From positions 806,001 to 870,000 of the forward strand of contig JAGKQI010000096.1 of NCBI GenBank assembly GCA_018806915.1: a stretch of DNA of 64,000 bases, given 5' to 3'. This DNA comes from Phytophthora colocasiae. Lineage: Eukaryota > Oomycota > Peronosporomycetes > Peronosporales > Peronosporaceae. Shown here in pieces: positions 63,099-64,000 of the stretch. The notes under the pieces are model-generated. The model was not told where the DNA came from. It made no database searches and saw nothing but the letters and a program-made list of their open reading frames with translations. Each line of letters begins with the position of its first letter. The first letter of the stretch is position 1. Position numbers and translations under genes: made by a program.

Positions 63099-64000
63099 GG
63101 TGTTGAATTTATCTGCCTCTTGTACAGACGTCCTTTCATTGGTGTAGCCATGTGTGGAGTCTGCGTCTTTTCATTCTGTAGGTGTACATGTAGTTCGGTT
63201 TTAGAGAGTTTCTAAGATCATTTCTACTGATAACCAGGGATAGGAAAAATACAATATCATACGGATTGGAGGCCTTCATCCAAGCCAATAAATAATTGAG
63301 TTATTGCCACATTTTTCGACAATGTCAACCAAGTCAGTAGGTCACATGAATTGTGACACTATGTCGTTTCTCATGAGTACTTTTGAACGAGTTGGTTGCT
63401 GTCGATGCGCGTGGATTCAGGAGGGGGGTTACCTCGAGAACCCTCCCACCGCGTCCAACCTCTCCGACCAACACGCACAAGTCATAGTCCGATTTCCTCG
63501 ACATCATACATACAACACACAAATCAACTGATATAATATACTACAGTAGTATTTCAGTTAGGAAATGACAAGCAACTGTAATAACCCGTGTGCCCTGTGT
63601 GCAAACGTGGCCACACCACCCGTTTGGCGATAATTCTCGATACCATCCATTGCCAAAACAACCACACATGTCAACGACATTTGGCTATAGCCAAGATTGA
63701 CCTGTGTAAAAAATTGCATGTTATTGGGGTTGAGGAGCAATAAATTATGGCAATATGATATTGCCAATATCGGCAATAGTTACGGAAAATTACCAAACCC
63801 TGCTGATAACCTCCAGCAATGTTGCTTGAACATTATACGGCCGTGCTTGTGCGGCACAAGTTGTGCCAGATATCAAAACTCTTAAATCTTTAGGGAAAGG
63901 GGGACATTCATGGTTACTTTTTAACCTTCTACTGTTGAAGGTTGTAAAACCAGCGCCGACAGTGGTCGGAGCTTAGTTGTCCTTAACCATCTCTTTCGCC
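63099..64000. other. No supported gene; 16-bp motif shared with the MULE flank
   Basis: The right end of the window has only short frames. CTGATAACCTCCAGCA at 63803-63818 repeats exactly at 56176-56191, next to the inverted repeat flanking the MULE, so an unrecognised dispersed repeat probably ends here. Confidence 0.4.

Noticed and set aside
1..64000. CRISPR arrays, rRNA genes, bacterial operons or plasmid origins
   Set aside because: No regularly spaced repeats or rRNA-like sequence were seen, and the spliced genes show this is eukaryotic nuclear DNA.

Overview
The window looks like nuclear DNA of an oomycete, most plausibly Phytophthora or a close relative. Nearly all introns are 55-105 nt GT-AG introns, and the host genes are dense. 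Two loci carry the N-terminal domain of Crinkler (CRN) effectors, and there is a pair of secreted temptin-like proteins. Centrin and MKS1 genes point to a flagellated zoospore stage. The transposon families (Helitron with DUF6570, Crypton tyrosine recombinase, MULE, hAT) are those common in Phytophthora genomes. No species can be named from the sequence alone.

Layout. Positions 1-9,300 are a transposon graveyard. A decayed Helitron gene (4110-1190, minus) is interrupted by an 874-bp element flanked by TA. A decayed MULE transposase (8983-6020, minus) is interrupted by a 1,860-bp hAT element with a perfect 8-bp target duplication. From 9,448 to 19,400 there are host genes: a PHD protein with two plant-TDBD-like domains, a 1,284-aa coiled-coil protein, HMCES with a PCNA-binding box, and a DNAJB12-type co-chaperone. 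From 19,600 to 22,400 lies a small CRN locus containing a large inverted repeat built from a CRN 5' end. From 22,731 to 47,172 comes a second, gene-rich block. It holds a proline-rich protein with a possible capping-protein motif, a MYND plus five-PDZ protein, a class II CPD photolyase, a Doa10/MARCH6-type E3, signal peptide peptidase, a peroxisomal short-chain dehydrogenase, the NEDD8-conjugating enzyme UBC12, an ATG18/WIPI protein and a ZZ-finger protein. From 47,761 to 56,099 is a second transposon block: two nearly identical Cryptons in direct tandem, then a MULE with a 10-bp target duplication. From 56,332 to the end are the two temptin-like genes, a predicted myristoylated PH-like protein, a COQ11-like reductase, centrin and MKS1.

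The host genes are mostly housekeeping: ubiquitin/NEDD8 and ER quality control, DNA repair, autophagy, peroxisomal oxidation and the flagellar base. They do not form an operon-like unit. Centrin and MKS1, which both act at the basal body and transition zone, are adjacent and tail-to-tail.

The most notable signal is the tandem Crypton array. Two copies share exactly one 4-bp CATT at each of three junctions, as expected if a circular tyrosine-recombinase intermediate integrated into the end of a resident copy. Every length difference I found between the two copies lies in a homopolymer run, so the apparent decay of the first copy may be a sequencing artefact.
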